The position numbers and the translations under genes are program-made. From assembly GCA_021414115.1 (NCBI GenBank), contig JAIOPD010000071.1, forward strand, positions 62,001 through 126,000: 64,000 nucleotides of DNA. Reading direction: 5' to 3'. The notes below the pieces were generated by a model. It worked only from the letters and a program-made list of their open reading frames with translations. It had not been told where the DNA came from and searched no databases. Positions 27,212 through 35,956 of the stretch are shown here, piece after piece. The DNA is from Planctomycetia bacterium. GTDB taxonomy: Bacteria; Planctomycetota; Planctomycetia; Pirellulales; UBA1268. Every line of letters starts with the position of its first letter. The stretch's first letter is position 1.

Positions 27212-28198
27212 TCACTCGATCCCGACGTCCTTCATGGCCTGCTCGACGACGGCCACCGGGAGCGGCAGGTAGCCGTCCTTCTTCACGTCGCTCTGCCCCG
27301 AGCCGCTGAGCACGTAGCGGAGAAACTCCCGTCGGAGCGGATCGAGCGGCGCGGCGGGCTTACGGTTGACGCTGAGATACAGAAACCGAGCGAGCGGGTA
27401 GTCGCCCGAGTAGGCATTCGCGGCCACGGGCTCGACCACCGCGGTGTCGGACTTGGAAGCGAGAGGCACGGCCCGCACGTCGGCGGTCTTGTATCCAATG
27501 CCGCTGTAGCCGATGCCGAACTTGTCGCTTGCGATCGCCTGCACGACGGCCGAACTCCCCGGCTGCTCCTTCACGGTCGGCTTGAAGTCTCCCTTGAAGA
27601 GGGCGAACTCCTTGAAGTAGCCGTAGGTGCCGCTGGTCGCATTGCGGCCATAGAGGCTGATCGGTTTGTCCTTCCATTCGCCCTCGAGTCCGAGGTCGCC
27701 CCAGGTGCGAATGTCGGCGGCCGCGCCGCCGGTGCGATTCTTGGAGAAAATCGCATCGACCTGCTGCAGCGTCAGCGACTTCAGCGGGTTATCGCGATGG
27801 ACGAAGACTGCCAGCATGTCGAGCGCCACTGGTACGACGGTCGGCGGGTAGCCGTGCTTCGCCTTGAAGGCGTCAATCTCGGCGGGCTTCCAGTCGCGGC
27901 TCATGGGGCCGAAACTGCAGGTGCCCTCGGCGAGCGCCGGCGGCGCCGAGGCCGAGCCCTTGCCCTCGATGCCCTCGCGGACGCTGGGATAGAACTTTTT
28001 GAATCCCTCGGCCCAGAGGGCCACGAGATTGTTCATCGTGTCGGAACCGACGCACTTCAGCGACCCGGCGACTTCGCCCGCCGCCTTCTTGTAGGCGGGC
28101 AAGGAGGAGTCGATCTCCTGGGCCCAGGCGCCCGGAATCGCGAGTGCCGCGACCACGCACGCGACCATCGCCCCACGCCACATCAGTTGCCGCACCAT
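27212..28198 (-). CDS. pstS: phosphate ABC transporter substrate-binding protein PstS
   Basis: Periplasmic phosphate-binding protein delivering Pi to PstCA. 328 residues with a signal peptide (MWRGAMVACVVAALAIPGAW then AQE). Binding-site motifs: VGSDTMNNLVALWAEGF near 45-60, the FGPMSRDWK segment near 95-105, and GRNATSGTYGYFKEFAL near 195-210, corresponding to the SGT phosphate-binding loop. The ATG at 28198 is preceded by GGAGG seven bases upstream. Upstream lies a Pho-box-like direct repeat. First gene of pstSCAB-phoU. Confidence 0.95.
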   Translation of the reverse strand: MVRQLMWRGAMVACVVAALAIPGAWAQEIDSSLPAYKKAAGEVAGSLKCVGSDTMNNLVALWAEGFKKFYPSVREGIEGKGSASAPPALAEGTCSFGPMSRDWKPAEIDAFKAKHGYPPTVVPVALDMLAVFVHRDNPLKSLTLQQVDAIFSKNRTGGAAADIRTWGDLGLEGEWKDKPISLYGRNATSGTYGYFKEFALFKGDFKPTVKEQPGSSAVVQAIASDKFGIGYSGIGYKTADVRAVPLASKSDTAVVEPVAANAYSGDYPLARFLYLSVNRKPAAPLDPLRREFLRYVLSGSGQSDVKKDGYLPLPVAVVEQAMKDVGIE

Positions 28199-28271
28199 GC
28201 CATCGCCTCCCAAGGCATCGATCGTCCGCGCCAAGGGTTTGGCGTCAGATCGTGGAATCTCCTTCGACTGC

Positions 28272-28306
28272 GTCTCTATAACGGCGCATTGTGAGCCTTT
28301 TGTGAG
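28272..28306 (-). promoter_or_regulatory. Pho-box-like direct repeat and -10 of the pst operon
   Basis: On the minus strand CTCACAA-AAGG-CTCACAA: two identical 7-mers (28300-28306 and 28289-28295) with an 11-bp period, the architecture of PhoB/PhoP boxes (7-bp repeats spaced by 4). About 7-9 bases downstream is TTATAGA, a good -10, so the box would occupy the -35 position, as in known Pho promoters. It lies about 90 bp before pstS. Confidence 0.6.
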
Positions 28307-28338
28307 TCGCCGCCAGCCCCGGGGGAATCAGCGGGGAT

Positions 28339-31300
28339 TCACTGTCTCCGACCGTCGGCGGCGGGCCGCACGGGGGCAAACCCGCGACGCATCGTGTTTT
28401 CGGTGACGGTCCGGGGAACCACGAACTGCTGGAGGTAGTCGGCCCCCCCCGTCTTGCTGCCAATGCCCGACATCCGATATCCGCCGAACGGCTGCCGGTG
28501 GACGAGGGCGCCGGTGATGCCCCGGTTGAGGTAGATGTTGCCGGCCTCGAGCGTGGTGCGGGCCAGCGCGAGCCGCGCCGGACTGCGGGAGAAGACGCCT
28601 GCCGTGAGCGCGTAGGGCGTGTCGTTGGCCAACGCGATCGCATGGTCGAAATCCCGGGCCCGCAGCACCGCGAGCACGGGCCCGAAAATCTCGTCCTGAC
28701 CGAGCGGGCCGACGGGATCGACATCGGCGAACACGTGCGGGCCGACGAACCAGCCTTGGTCGCCGAGGCCGGCCACCTCGACGGCGATCACCTCGCGGGC
28801 CGTGCGGCGGCCGACGTCGATGAACGACCGCACGCGAGTGAGGGCCTCCTCGTCGACGAGCGGGCCGATCCGCGTCCCAGGATCGACGGCGGGGCCGACG
28901 TGGAGGCTGCCCACCGCGCCAGCGAGCCGCGCGACGAAGGCGTCGTGCACGCGGTCGAGCACGATCACCCGTGAGCAGGCGGAGCACTTCTGTCCTTGGA
29001 AGCCGAAGGCGCTCTGCGCGACCGCGACGACCGCCTCGTCGAGGTCGGCATCGTCGTCGACGATGATCGAGTTTTTGCCCCCCATCTCCGCGATCACGCG
29101 TTTCACGAGGCGGGCCTCCCCACCGGTGGCTTCGGCGGCGAGCCGGTTGATCGCGAGGCCGACGGCGCGGGAGCCGGTAAACGCCACGAGGGCCGTGTCG
29201 CGGTGGGACACGAGCACGGGGCCCACCACCTCGCCCCGCCCGGGCAGGAACGCGAGCGCCGCCGGCGGGATGCCGGCAGCAAGCAGGATCTCGTGGAGCT
29301 GCTTCGCGACGAGCGACGCCTGCTCGGCCGGCTTCATCACGACCGTGTTACCGGTGACGAGCGCGGCCGTCGTCATGCCCGCGAGGATCGCCAGCGGGAA
29401 GTTCCAGGGCGCGATCACCACGGCCACGCCTCGCGAGAGGTGGTTCGTCGCATTCTCCTCGCCCGGCACGTTCACGCGGCGCGGCTCGAAAAGCACGGTC
29501 GCCTGCCGCGCGTAGTACTCGCAGAAGTCGATCGCCTCGGCGACGTCGGCATCGGCCTCCCGCCATGGCTTGCCGACCTCGAACACCTGCGTGGCGGCGA
29601 GTTCCCACTTTCGTGCCCGCATGATCGACGCGGCGGCCCGGAGGATCTCCGCCCGCCGCCCGACGTCCGTGGCCCGCCACGCCGGGAGGGCTTCACGGGC
29701 CACCGTCAGCGCGCGGACGGCGTCATCCACGGACGCCAGGGAGACTTCGGCGACGGTCTGCCTGCGGTCCGAGGGATTTTCACGAATCGAGCGGTCCGCG
29801 GTTTCAACGGTCCGGCCGTCGATGACGACCGGAACGCGGGACGGCCGCTCCGCGAGCGTCGTGCCGAAGCGGACGACCGCCCGCTGCAGCGCGTCCCGAT
29901 TGGCCTCGACCGAGAAGTCGGCGAGCGGCTCGTTGGCGAATTCTGCGGCGGCCCCTCCGCACGTCGCTGCCGGCGCCGACGACGGGGCCACATGCGGCGT
30001 TGGGGCCGCCAACAACACCTCGGCCTCGACCTGCTGGATGAATCCGGCCCTCAGGAACGACTCGTTGGATGAGTTTTCAAGGAGCCGGCGGACGAGGTAG
30101 GCCATTCCGGGCACCAGTTCTCCATACGGCATGTAGACCCGCATCCGCCAGCCGGCCTTCGTGACCGCCTCCTTCTCGGCGTCTCCCATGCCGTAGAGCA
30201 TCTGCATCTCGACGGTACGCCGATCGAGCCCGAGGTGCTCCGCGACCGCCATGCCATGGGCGAGCGACCGCAGGTTGTGGCTGCCGAGCGCGGGCCGCAG
30301 CAGGTCGGCATGTTCCATCGCGAACGTCGTGGCGGCCTCGTAGCAGGCGTCGGTCTGCCACTTTTCCTCCCAAACAGGGATCGGCCAGCCGGCGGCGCGG
30401 GCGTGGATCGTCTCGTAGTCCCAGTAGGCTCCCTTCACGAGCCGCACGCAGACGGGAGTGCCGCGGCCGCGCGCCCAGGCGGCGAGCGCCGGCAGATCGC
30501 GGGTGGACTCGTGAAGGTAGCACTGCACCACGATGCCGCAGTGTGGCCACTCACGAAACTCGTCTTCCATGGCGATCTGCTTGAAGATGGAGAGTGTGAG
30601 GTCTTTCGTGGCGTGGCTCTCCATGTCGACGTGGATCTGCGCGGCCGAGTCGCGGGCGAGCCGCCAGAGCGGCCGCAGTCGGGCGAGCACCCGCTCGGTC
30701 GTGCCCGCAGGATCGATCGCGTCGAATCGGCTGTCGAGCGCCGAGAGTTTGAGCGAGACGTTCACGCGGGGCAGCGGGGTGGGTCGGTCATACGCCGGGG
30801 GGCCGTCATCGACAAGTGGATCGTGAGGCCAGGCTGCGGCCTGCGCTGGAAGTTCGGTGAGCAGCCGTGCGTAGGCGGTCGCATAGGCGTCGGCCTCGGC
30901 CTCGCTCGTCACCGTCTCGCCGAGAAGGTCGAGCGTGAAGCCGCGGTGCCGGCGGCGCTCCGCGAGGGCGGCCCGTGCGGCCTCGGTCGGCGTGGTGCCG
31001 GCAATGAATCGCTTGGCCTGCGCGAGCATGGCGGCACGGACGGCCCGGGCGGCGAGGGGCGCGAGGACTCGGGTGCGTGACGCCTTGAGCGCCATGCCGA
31101 GGCCCGCAGGCATGCGATCGATGACCTCGTCGTCGATGTATTCGCGGAGGTGGCGGTCAACGGCGGCAGGATCGTCGAGCATCGGCATGCAGTCGACGAG
31201 CCGAAAGAGGCGAACCTTCAACTCGTCGTCCGCCGTGGCCCACTCGCCCGCCTGTTCGGCCCAGTATTCGGGCGACATGACCGAAGGCCGGGCAGCGAGG

Positions 31301-31440
31301 GCCGCCGCAAGGAGCTCGCGACCGATCGCTTGGACGCGGGTCTCGATCCGTGCCCGATCGGCCGGCGTCAGACGACTGGGCAGGAACGGGGCCGGCCCGT
31401 CGGAACCTGCGGTGCCGAGCTGAATGGTTGCGTTTGTCAT
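28339..31440 (-). CDS. putA: bifunctional proline dehydrogenase / delta-1-pyrroline-5-carboxylate dehydrogenase
   Basis: Oxidises proline to glutamate: the FAD-dependent PRODH domain makes P5C, and the NAD-dependent aldehyde dehydrogenase finishes. 1033 residues. PRODH spans about 90-460 (VNVSLKLSALDSRFD, HVDMESHATKDLTL, RLVKGAYWDYE, LGSHNLRSLA, QMLYGMGD). A Pro/Ala linker lies near 480-500. The ALDH domain spans about 530-1020: APWNFPLAILAGM, the Glu in VIAEMGGKNSII (about 785) and the nucleophile Cys in GQKCSACSR (about 819). The E. coli-type DNA-binding RHH domain is absent, so it is an enzyme only. A run of eight C at 28443-28450 lies inside the frame. Confidence 0.94.
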   Translation of the reverse strand: MTNATIQLGTAGSDGPAPFLPSRLTPADRARIETRVQAIGRELLAAALAARPSVMSPEYWAEQAGEWATADDELKVRLFRLVDCMPMLDDPAAVDRHLREYIDDEVIDRMPAGLGMALKASRTRVLAPLAARAVRAAMLAQAKRFIAGTTPTEAARAALAERRRHRGFTLDLLGETVTSEAEADAYATAYARLLTELPAQAAAWPHDPLVDDGPPAYDRPTPLPRVNVSLKLSALDSRFDAIDPAGTTERVLARLRPLWRLARDSAAQIHVDMESHATKDLTLSIFKQIAMEDEFREWPHCGIVVQCYLHESTRDLPALAAWARGRGTPVCVRLVKGAYWDYETIHARAAGWPIPVWEEKWQTDACYEAATTFAMEHADLLRPALGSHNLRSLAHGMAVAEHLGLDRRTVEMQMLYGMGDAEKEAVTKAGWRMRVYMPYGELVPGMAYLVRRLLENSSNESFLRAGFIQQVEAEVLLAAPTPHVAPSSAPAATCGGAAAEFANEPLADFSVEANRDALQRAVVRFGTTLAERPSRVPVVIDGRTVETADRSIRENPSDRRQTVAEVSLASVDDAVRALTVAREALPAWRATDVGRRAEILRAAASIMRARKWELAATQVFEVGKPWREADADVAEAIDFCEYYARQATVLFEPRRVNVPGEENATNHLSRGVAVVIAPWNFPLAILAGMTTAALVTGNTVVMKPAEQASLVAKQLHEILLAAGIPPAALAFLPGRGEVVGPVLVSHRDTALVAFTGSRAVGLAINRLAAEATGGEARLVKRVIAEMGGKNSIIVDDDADLDEAVVAVAQSAFGFQGQKCSACSRVIVLDRVHDAFVARLAGAVGSLHVGPAVDPGTRIGPLVDEEALTRVRSFIDVGRRTAREVIAVEVAGLGDQGWFVGPHVFADVDPVGPLGQDEIFGPVLAVLRARDFDHAIALANDTPYALTAGVFSRSPARLALARTTLEAGNIYLNRGITGALVHRQPFGGYRMSGIGSKTGGADYLQQFVVPRTVTENTMRRGFAPVRPAADGRRQ

Positions 31441-31602
31441 GGCGGCCTCCCTCGTGATGCAAGCCTATCCCTAGAAAGCATTTGCGTCACGCCTAGGCCC
31501 TGCAAAAAGGGCCTTCGCCAGACGTTTCCCGGAGGCACTTGGTAGACTCTCGCCCATCAAGCGGATCCTCAGCGGTCCGCCATCCCTCCGCATCACGCAC
31601 CC

Positions 31603-32322
31603 GTGACCCACCAGGCAGGACAGGCCCTCGACAGGCTGACGACGACCCTCGAGGCCCACGGCCCAGTCGTGTTGCCCGCTTTGCTGCTTTGTGATTTCGG
31701 TCACTTGGCCCACGAGGTCGAGCGGCTCGAATCGGCCGGAGCGGTGGCCCTCCATCTCGACGTCATGGACGGCCAGTTCGTGCCCCAGTTGACGTACGGG
31801 CAGGTGGTCATCGAAGCGGTTCGCAAGGCTACGCGGGTGCCGATCGAGACGCATCTCATGGTGGAGGATCCGGAGCGTGTCATCGAGCTCTATGCAAAAC
31901 TCGGATCGGACATCGTCACGATTCACATCGAAGCCTTGAGCGACCCGCGACGGGCGCTCGAGACGCTGTCGTCGCTCGGCTGCCGGGCTCATTTGGCGAT
32001 CAGCCCAGGCACGCCGGTCGAACGACTCGAACCGTATCTCGATGCCTGCGACGGGGTGCTCGTCATGAGCGTCGAACCCGGTTACGGCGGCCAGCGGTTC
32101 AATCCCGTCGCCTTGGAGAAGCTCGCCTGGCTCGCGGCGGCCCGCAGCCGGCGAAATGCGTCGTTCCGCCTCGGCGTGGACGGCGGCATCTCGACCGAAA
32201 CCATCGGCCTGGTCGCTGCGGCTGGGGCCGAGTTGATCGTGGCTGGCAGCGCCGTGATCCGTTCGGCCGACTACGGCCGGGCGCTCACCGAACTCGAAGC
32301 CCTGGCTCGCGCCGCGGCCTGA
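31603..32322 (+). CDS. rpe: ribulose-phosphate 3-epimerase
   Basis: Interconverts ribulose-5-phosphate and xylulose-5-phosphate in the pentose-phosphate pathway. 239 residues, TIM barrel. After an N-terminal extension of about 20 residues come LPALLLCDF, HLDVMDGQFVPQLTYG (H51, D53: metal and catalytic Asp), THLMVEDPE, ISPGTPVERL, VMSVEPGYGGQ and the catalytic LGVDGGIS near 192-200. The canonical 'PSxLsaDf' start is changed to PALLLCDF. The start is GTG at 31603. It is followed after 29 bp by the phosphatase-like gene on the same strand. Confidence 0.93.
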   Translation: MTHQAGQALDRLTTTLEAHGPVVLPALLLCDFGHLAHEVERLESAGAVALHLDVMDGQFVPQLTYGQVVIEAVRKATRVPIETHLMVEDPERVIELYAKLGSDIVTIHIEALSDPRRALETLSSLGCRAHLAISPGTPVERLEPYLDACDGVLVMSVEPGYGGQRFNPVALEKLAWLAAARSRRNASFRLGVDGGISTETIGLVAAAGAELIVAGSAVIRSADYGRALTELEALARAAA

Positions 32323-32351
32323 AATCCCTGACCCCGGAGAACTGCCGACCC

Positions 32352-32993
32352 GTGCCCGACCATCTGATCGTGATTCGTTCAGCCGCCACCGACTACGACC
32401 TCCAGGAGAGGATCCGCGGCACACTCGACCTGCCGCTCGCGGCGGAAGGCATTTCGGCAGCGATGCGTGCCGGCGAACGGCTGGCGGCCGATCCACCTCA
32501 GGCTCTTTACGCCTCGACGGACGAGTGCGCCGCTGAAACCGCTCGCCTCGTCGGCCTTGCCTGCGGCATCAAGCCGCGGCAGGTGGCGAACCTGGGCAAC
32601 CTCGATCTGGGGCTCTGGCAGGGCAAACTCGTGGACGAGATCCGCGAGAAGCAGCCGCGGCTCTATCGCCAGTGGCAGGACAACCCGTGGTCAGTCGCAC
32701 CGCCGGAAGGCGAACTTCTGGAGGAGGCTTGCGAGCGGGCCGAGACCGTGGTCGAAAAACTCTTCAAGCGGCATCCGGCCGGCCGCATCGCCCTGGTGGT
32801 GCCGCAGCCGCTCGACGCGATCGTCCGCTGGCTCGTGTCAGGTCGCTCGATGGGCGACCTCTGGAGCTTCGATCTGGCTGCCGACCTCATCGATCAACTC
32901 CCCGTCGCCGCCCAGTGGCAGCCGTCACGCCCCGGCGTGCCCCTGGCCCCGCCGACAGGGGCGTCTGCCTCGCACCCGTTTGTTTCCCGCTGA
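32352..32993 (+). CDS. histidine-phosphatase-superfamily protein lacking both catalytic histidines
   Basis: 213 residues matching the phosphoglycerate-mutase/histidine-phosphatase fold along its length: VIRSAATDYDLQERIRGTLD then LPLAAEG, ALYASTDECAAETARLVG, LGNLDLGLWQGKLVDEIREK and VVPQPLDAIVRWL. In active members the first block is 'RHGxTxxN' and the fourth 'vsHg'. Here the phospho-accepting His is Ser10 (RSA instead of RHG) and the second His is Gln near 153. It is therefore probably a pseudophosphatase with a binding or regulatory role. The GTG start at 32352 is placed by the conserved beginning. It sits between rpe and accD. Confidence 0.8.
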   Translation: MPDHLIVIRSAATDYDLQERIRGTLDLPLAAEGISAAMRAGERLAADPPQALYASTDECAAETARLVGLACGIKPRQVANLGNLDLGLWQGKLVDEIREKQPRLYRQWQDNPWSVAPPEGELLEEACERAETVVEKLFKRHPAGRIALVVPQPLDAIVRWLVSGRSMGDLWSFDLAADLIDQLPVAAQWQPSRPGVPLAPPTGASASHPFVSR

Positions 32994-33097
32994 AAGCGGC
33001 GCAGCACCGCTCCCGGCAAACGCGATAAACTCGATGACCCTGGCAGGCTGGCACTGCCGCACCGTTTTCCCAAGTTCATCTTCCGCCGGTCCCGAGC

Positions 33098-34039
33098 ATG
33101 GAACGCCGCCGCCCATCAGCGATCGCCTCCTCCGCAGCCGTGCAGACGGCCGCGCCGCAGAACTCGGCTCCGCGGCAGCCGGCGGTGGCCGAGCCCGCAG
33201 CCACGAATGGCCCTTCTGCACGCGGTCCAGCACCGCGGCCCAAGCGGGGCGTTCCCGAGGGCCTGTGGCTGAAGTGCGACGGCTGTGGAGCCACGATCTA
33301 CCGCAAGGAGGCGGAGGAGCTTCTTAACGTCTGCCCGCAGTGCGGCTTCCACTGGTACGTCTCGGCCGCCACGCGCATGGAGCAACTGCTCGATGCCGGC
33401 ACGTTCGAGGAGTGCGATGCCGATCTCAAGCCGACCGACCCGCTCGGGTTTCGCGACAAGAAGCCCTATGCCGACCGGATCGTGTCGGAGCAGAAGCGAA
33501 CCGGTCTCAAGGACGCGGCCCTGACCGGCACGGGCATGATTCGTGCCCGCCGCGTGGCCTGCGGGGTGACCGACTCGTCGTTCATCATGGGCAGCATGGG
33601 GAGCGTGGTGGGTGAACGGCTCGCGCGGCTCGTGGAGCGGGCCACGGCGGGCAAACTGCCGCTGATCATCATCAGCGCATCGGGCGGCGGCGCGCGGATG
33701 CACGAGGGCATCTTGTCGCTCATGCAGATGGCGAAGGTATCGGCGGCCCTGGCCCGCTATTCGCAGGCGGGTGGCCTCTTCATCTCGGTGCTCACCAATC
33801 CCACCATGGGCGGCGTGGCGGCGAGCTTCGCCTCGCTGGGCGACCTCTGCTTCGCGGAGCCGCGAGCCCTGATCGGGTTCGCCGGTCCGCGGACGATCAA
33901 GGCGACGATCCGCGTGGAACTGCCGAAGGGATTCCAGACGAGCGAGTTTCTCCTCGAGCACGGCTTCATCGACCGGATCGTGCCGCGGAAGGATCTCAAG
34001 AGCGAGATCGCCCGAGCGATCGACTACTGCGGCGGCTGA
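33098..34039 (+). CDS. accD: acetyl-CoA carboxylase carboxyltransferase subunit beta
   Basis: Transfers the carboxyl group from biotin to acetyl-CoA, the first committed step of fatty-acid synthesis, together with AccA. 313 residues. The first 50 are a planctomycete-style Ala/Pro-rich extension. The zinc ribbon has Cys60, Cys63, Cys79 and Cys82 (LKCDGCG...VCPQCGFHW). The crotonase-fold core contains [51 protein letters not shown] and [11 protein letters not shown]. The ATG at 33098 is the only Met before the zinc ribbon. accA and accBC are not in the window. Confidence 0.94.
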   Translation: MERRRPSAIASSAAVQTAAPQNSAPRQPAVAEPAATNGPSARGPAPRPKRGVPEGLWLKCDGCGATIYRKEAEELLNVCPQCGFHWYVSAATRMEQLLDAGTFEECDADLKPTDPLGFRDKKPYADRIVSEQKRTGLKDAALTGTGMIRARRVACGVTDSSFIMGSMGSVVGERLARLVERATAGKLPLIIISASGGGARMHEGILSLMQMAKVSAALARYSQAGGLFISVLTNPTMGGVAASFASLGDLCFAEPRALIGFAGPRTIKATIRVELPKGFQTSEFLLEHGFIDRIVPRKDLKSEIARAIDYCGG

Positions 34040-34084
34040 ATCTTCCCGCTGCGGACCGAAGCGATCCGCGACACGTGATGGTGA

Positions 34085-34125
34085 CCGTATTCCCCGCGCT
34101 TGCGGTTGGGGCTTCCTGACGGAGA
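34085..34125. repeat. family-2 palindromic repeat, single end
   Basis: GTATTCCCCGCGCTTGCGGT then TGGGGCTTCCTGACGGAG. It lies 46 bp behind accD and could act as its terminator hairpin, between two convergent genes. Confidence 0.6.
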
Positions 34126-34167
34126 GCCATGGCAATCGGGGGAGCGAGCAGGTCACTCGTCGCGGGA

Positions 34168-34536
34168 TCAGGCCGGCGGCGTGATCGCGTCGATCTTCGC
34201 GGCCAGCACGAAGTCGTTTTCCGAGAGACCGCCGATCGCGTGCGTGTGAATCTCGATCCACACGCGGCGATAGCCCTCGAGATGCAGATCAGGGTGATGC
34301 TGCTCGCGCTCGGCGAGCGCCGCGACGTTGTTGAGCATCTTGATGGCCGCCCGGAAGTCGGCGAGCGTCCAGTCGCGGCGGATCCGCGTACCGTCGTGCG
34401 TCAGCCGCCAGCCGGCGAGCCCCGCCACTTGGGCCTCCGCATCCGCCACCGAGTATCGGGCGACGCCCCCTTCGCAGGGAACGCACTTCTTCGCGGCGAG
34501 GTGGGCCGCCGACTGCGGCGGGAGGGGATCGCTCAT
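34168..34536 (-). CDS. phhB: 4a-hydroxytetrahydrobiopterin dehydratase (pterin-4a-carbinolamine dehydratase)
   Basis: Dehydrates 4a-hydroxytetrahydropterin, recycling the cofactor of aromatic amino-acid hydroxylases. 122 residues. The family signature is complete: GWRLTHDGTRIRRDWTLADF then AAIKMLNNVAALAE, then the catalytic EQHHPDLHLEGYRRVWIEIH and THAIGGLSENDFVLAAKID. The start was set at the ATG 34536, eight bases beyond the stop of the BBP7 gene, rather than the upstream codon at 34575 that would overlap it. No phenylalanine hydroxylase gene is nearby, so the partner is unknown. Confidence 0.92.
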   Translation of the reverse strand: MSDPLPPQSAAHLAAKKCVPCEGGVARYSVADAEAQVAGLAGWRLTHDGTRIRRDWTLADFRAAIKMLNNVAALAEREQHHPDLHLEGYRRVWIEIHTHAIGGLSENDFVLAAKIDAITPPA

Positions 34537-34543
34537 GGTGTCG

Positions 34544-35758
34544 TCAGTATCGCCCCTCGAATCCGGCAAATCCACCGTGCACGATCGTGCTCGATCCGGC
34601 CGCGATTCCCGAGAGCGACGTCGGCGACGTGATATCGGTGGGCCACTGGCCGTCGGCCTGGGCGATGTTGCCCACGCCCACGACGCGGTAGCCCATCCAC
34701 AGGCTCCACTGGTCGGTCACGTCCCAGGCCACGGCCGTGTCGACCGAACCCAGCCATGAGAAGACACCGAGCGTCGAATGGACCTGCGATGGCGAACCGT
34801 CCGCGGTGAAGGTGCCGTAGGTCCCGTTGGTGCGCACGAGCGAACTCGTGTTGGTGATCGAGTTGCCGCCCACCATGAACTTGGGCACGATGTTGAGCCT
34901 CACCATCGGCAAAACCCGCCAGTCGAACTTGGCGCCGACCTGGGCGCCGTAGATGTTATTGTTCGTCGCGACGTCGAAGTCGAGTCCGCCGAGCGACGGG
35001 TCGCCTGTGCCGTTCTGAAGCGTGAGCGTGTCGCCCACTTGGAAGAAGCGGAAGCCGGCCAGCCACATCAGGTTCACGGCCCGCTCCCGTGGCAGGAACT
35101 CGGGCCGATCCCAGAGCGAATAGACCCAGTTGATCTCGATGTCGTTGACGACGTCGGAGCGGTTGATCTGCTGGGCCGTGGCCCCCGTCAGAAACGTTGC
35201 CGCCGGCAGCCCCGCCACCGTCACGCCCGACGCCTGCGGAATGGCGTCGATCGCGCCGGCGCCCGACGTCACGCTGCTCGACGTGCCGATGTTGTAGACA
35301 CCCCAGTAGATGGCCTCGACGGCGTGCTGCTGCCGCATCCCGAACCACCGGCCCAGATGCAGATCGATGCCGCCGGGCCAGTTCGCCGCCGCATCGGCCG
35401 TCGTGAGTTGCGTGCCGCCAAGCGGCCGCATCGTGGCGGTCCCCGCCGGCAGCGTGCGGGTCATCACCAGGCCACTGGCGCCGGCGAACCATCGTGGCCA
35501 CGACTTGGCGAGGCCCGAGCCGATGCCCACGGGCATCGCCGCGAAGGTGTCGCGATCGAGCGGGTCGGCGACGTACATCGGCGACGGGAGCGTCGTGTCG
35601 GGGCCGCTGTCGGCCATCATCACCGCCTGGTCAACGGTGGCATCGGTCGGCTCCTCCGCGAACGAGGGCCCGATCACCGCGCACGCCGCCGACACGGCCG
35701 CCCAGAGCATGGGGCGAACCGATACACCGCGTCGCTCGAGGGTCTCGGACTGTCGCAT
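34544..35758 (-). CDS. BBP7-family outer-membrane beta-barrel protein
   Basis: 404 residues with a signal peptide (hydrophobic WAAVSAACAVIGPSFAEE). The mature part starts with WPRWFAGASGLVMTRTLPAG and contains repeated amphipathic strands ending in aromatic residues (FFQVGDTLTLQNG, NNNIYGAQVGAKFDWRVLP, WSLWMGYRVVGVGNIAQAD). This matches BBP7 (DUF1551), a putative outer-membrane family found almost only in planctomycetes. The 'LWMGYRVVGVGNIA' block near the C-terminus is a family hallmark. Expected in the outer membrane; substrate or function unknown. It may be co-transcribed with the downstream dehydratase. Confidence 0.85.
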   Translation of the reverse strand: MRQSETLERRGVSVRPMLWAAVSAACAVIGPSFAEEPTDATVDQAVMMADSGPDTTLPSPMYVADPLDRDTFAAMPVGIGSGLAKSWPRWFAGASGLVMTRTLPAGTATMRPLGGTQLTTADAAANWPGGIDLHLGRWFGMRQQHAVEAIYWGVYNIGTSSSVTSGAGAIDAIPQASGVTVAGLPAATFLTGATAQQINRSDVVNDIEINWVYSLWDRPEFLPRERAVNLMWLAGFRFFQVGDTLTLQNGTGDPSLGGLDFDVATNNNIYGAQVGAKFDWRVLPMVRLNIVPKFMVGGNSITNTSSLVRTNGTYGTFTADGSPSQVHSTLGVFSWLGSVDTAVAWDVTDQWSLWMGYRVVGVGNIAQADGQWPTDITSPTSLSGIAAGSSTIVHGGFAGFEGRY

Positions 35759-35956
35759 GGCACCGCCAATCAGAACGAACGGATCTGCCTCTCTGCCGGC
35801 AGGCTCGGGGCGGCGGAGAGTCAGATAAATGGTGCCCGACCGTCAATCCCTGTTTCTTGCCCACCTTCGAATAAAACACCGACTAAACTCTTCTTCTCAG
35901 CAGCCCCTCGCCGGGCCAGCCCGTTCCTCCCACGACATTCCGGCAAACTGCGCAGA

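Noticed and set aside
28443..28450. Run of eight C in putA as a possible phase switch
   Set aside because: Frame is intact, it lies close to the 3' end, and G/C runs of this size occur by chance at this GC content.
34778..35956. Long plus-strand frame running into folC
   Set aside because: It is antisense to the BBP7 gene, has shadow composition, and the FolC family begins at about 35957.
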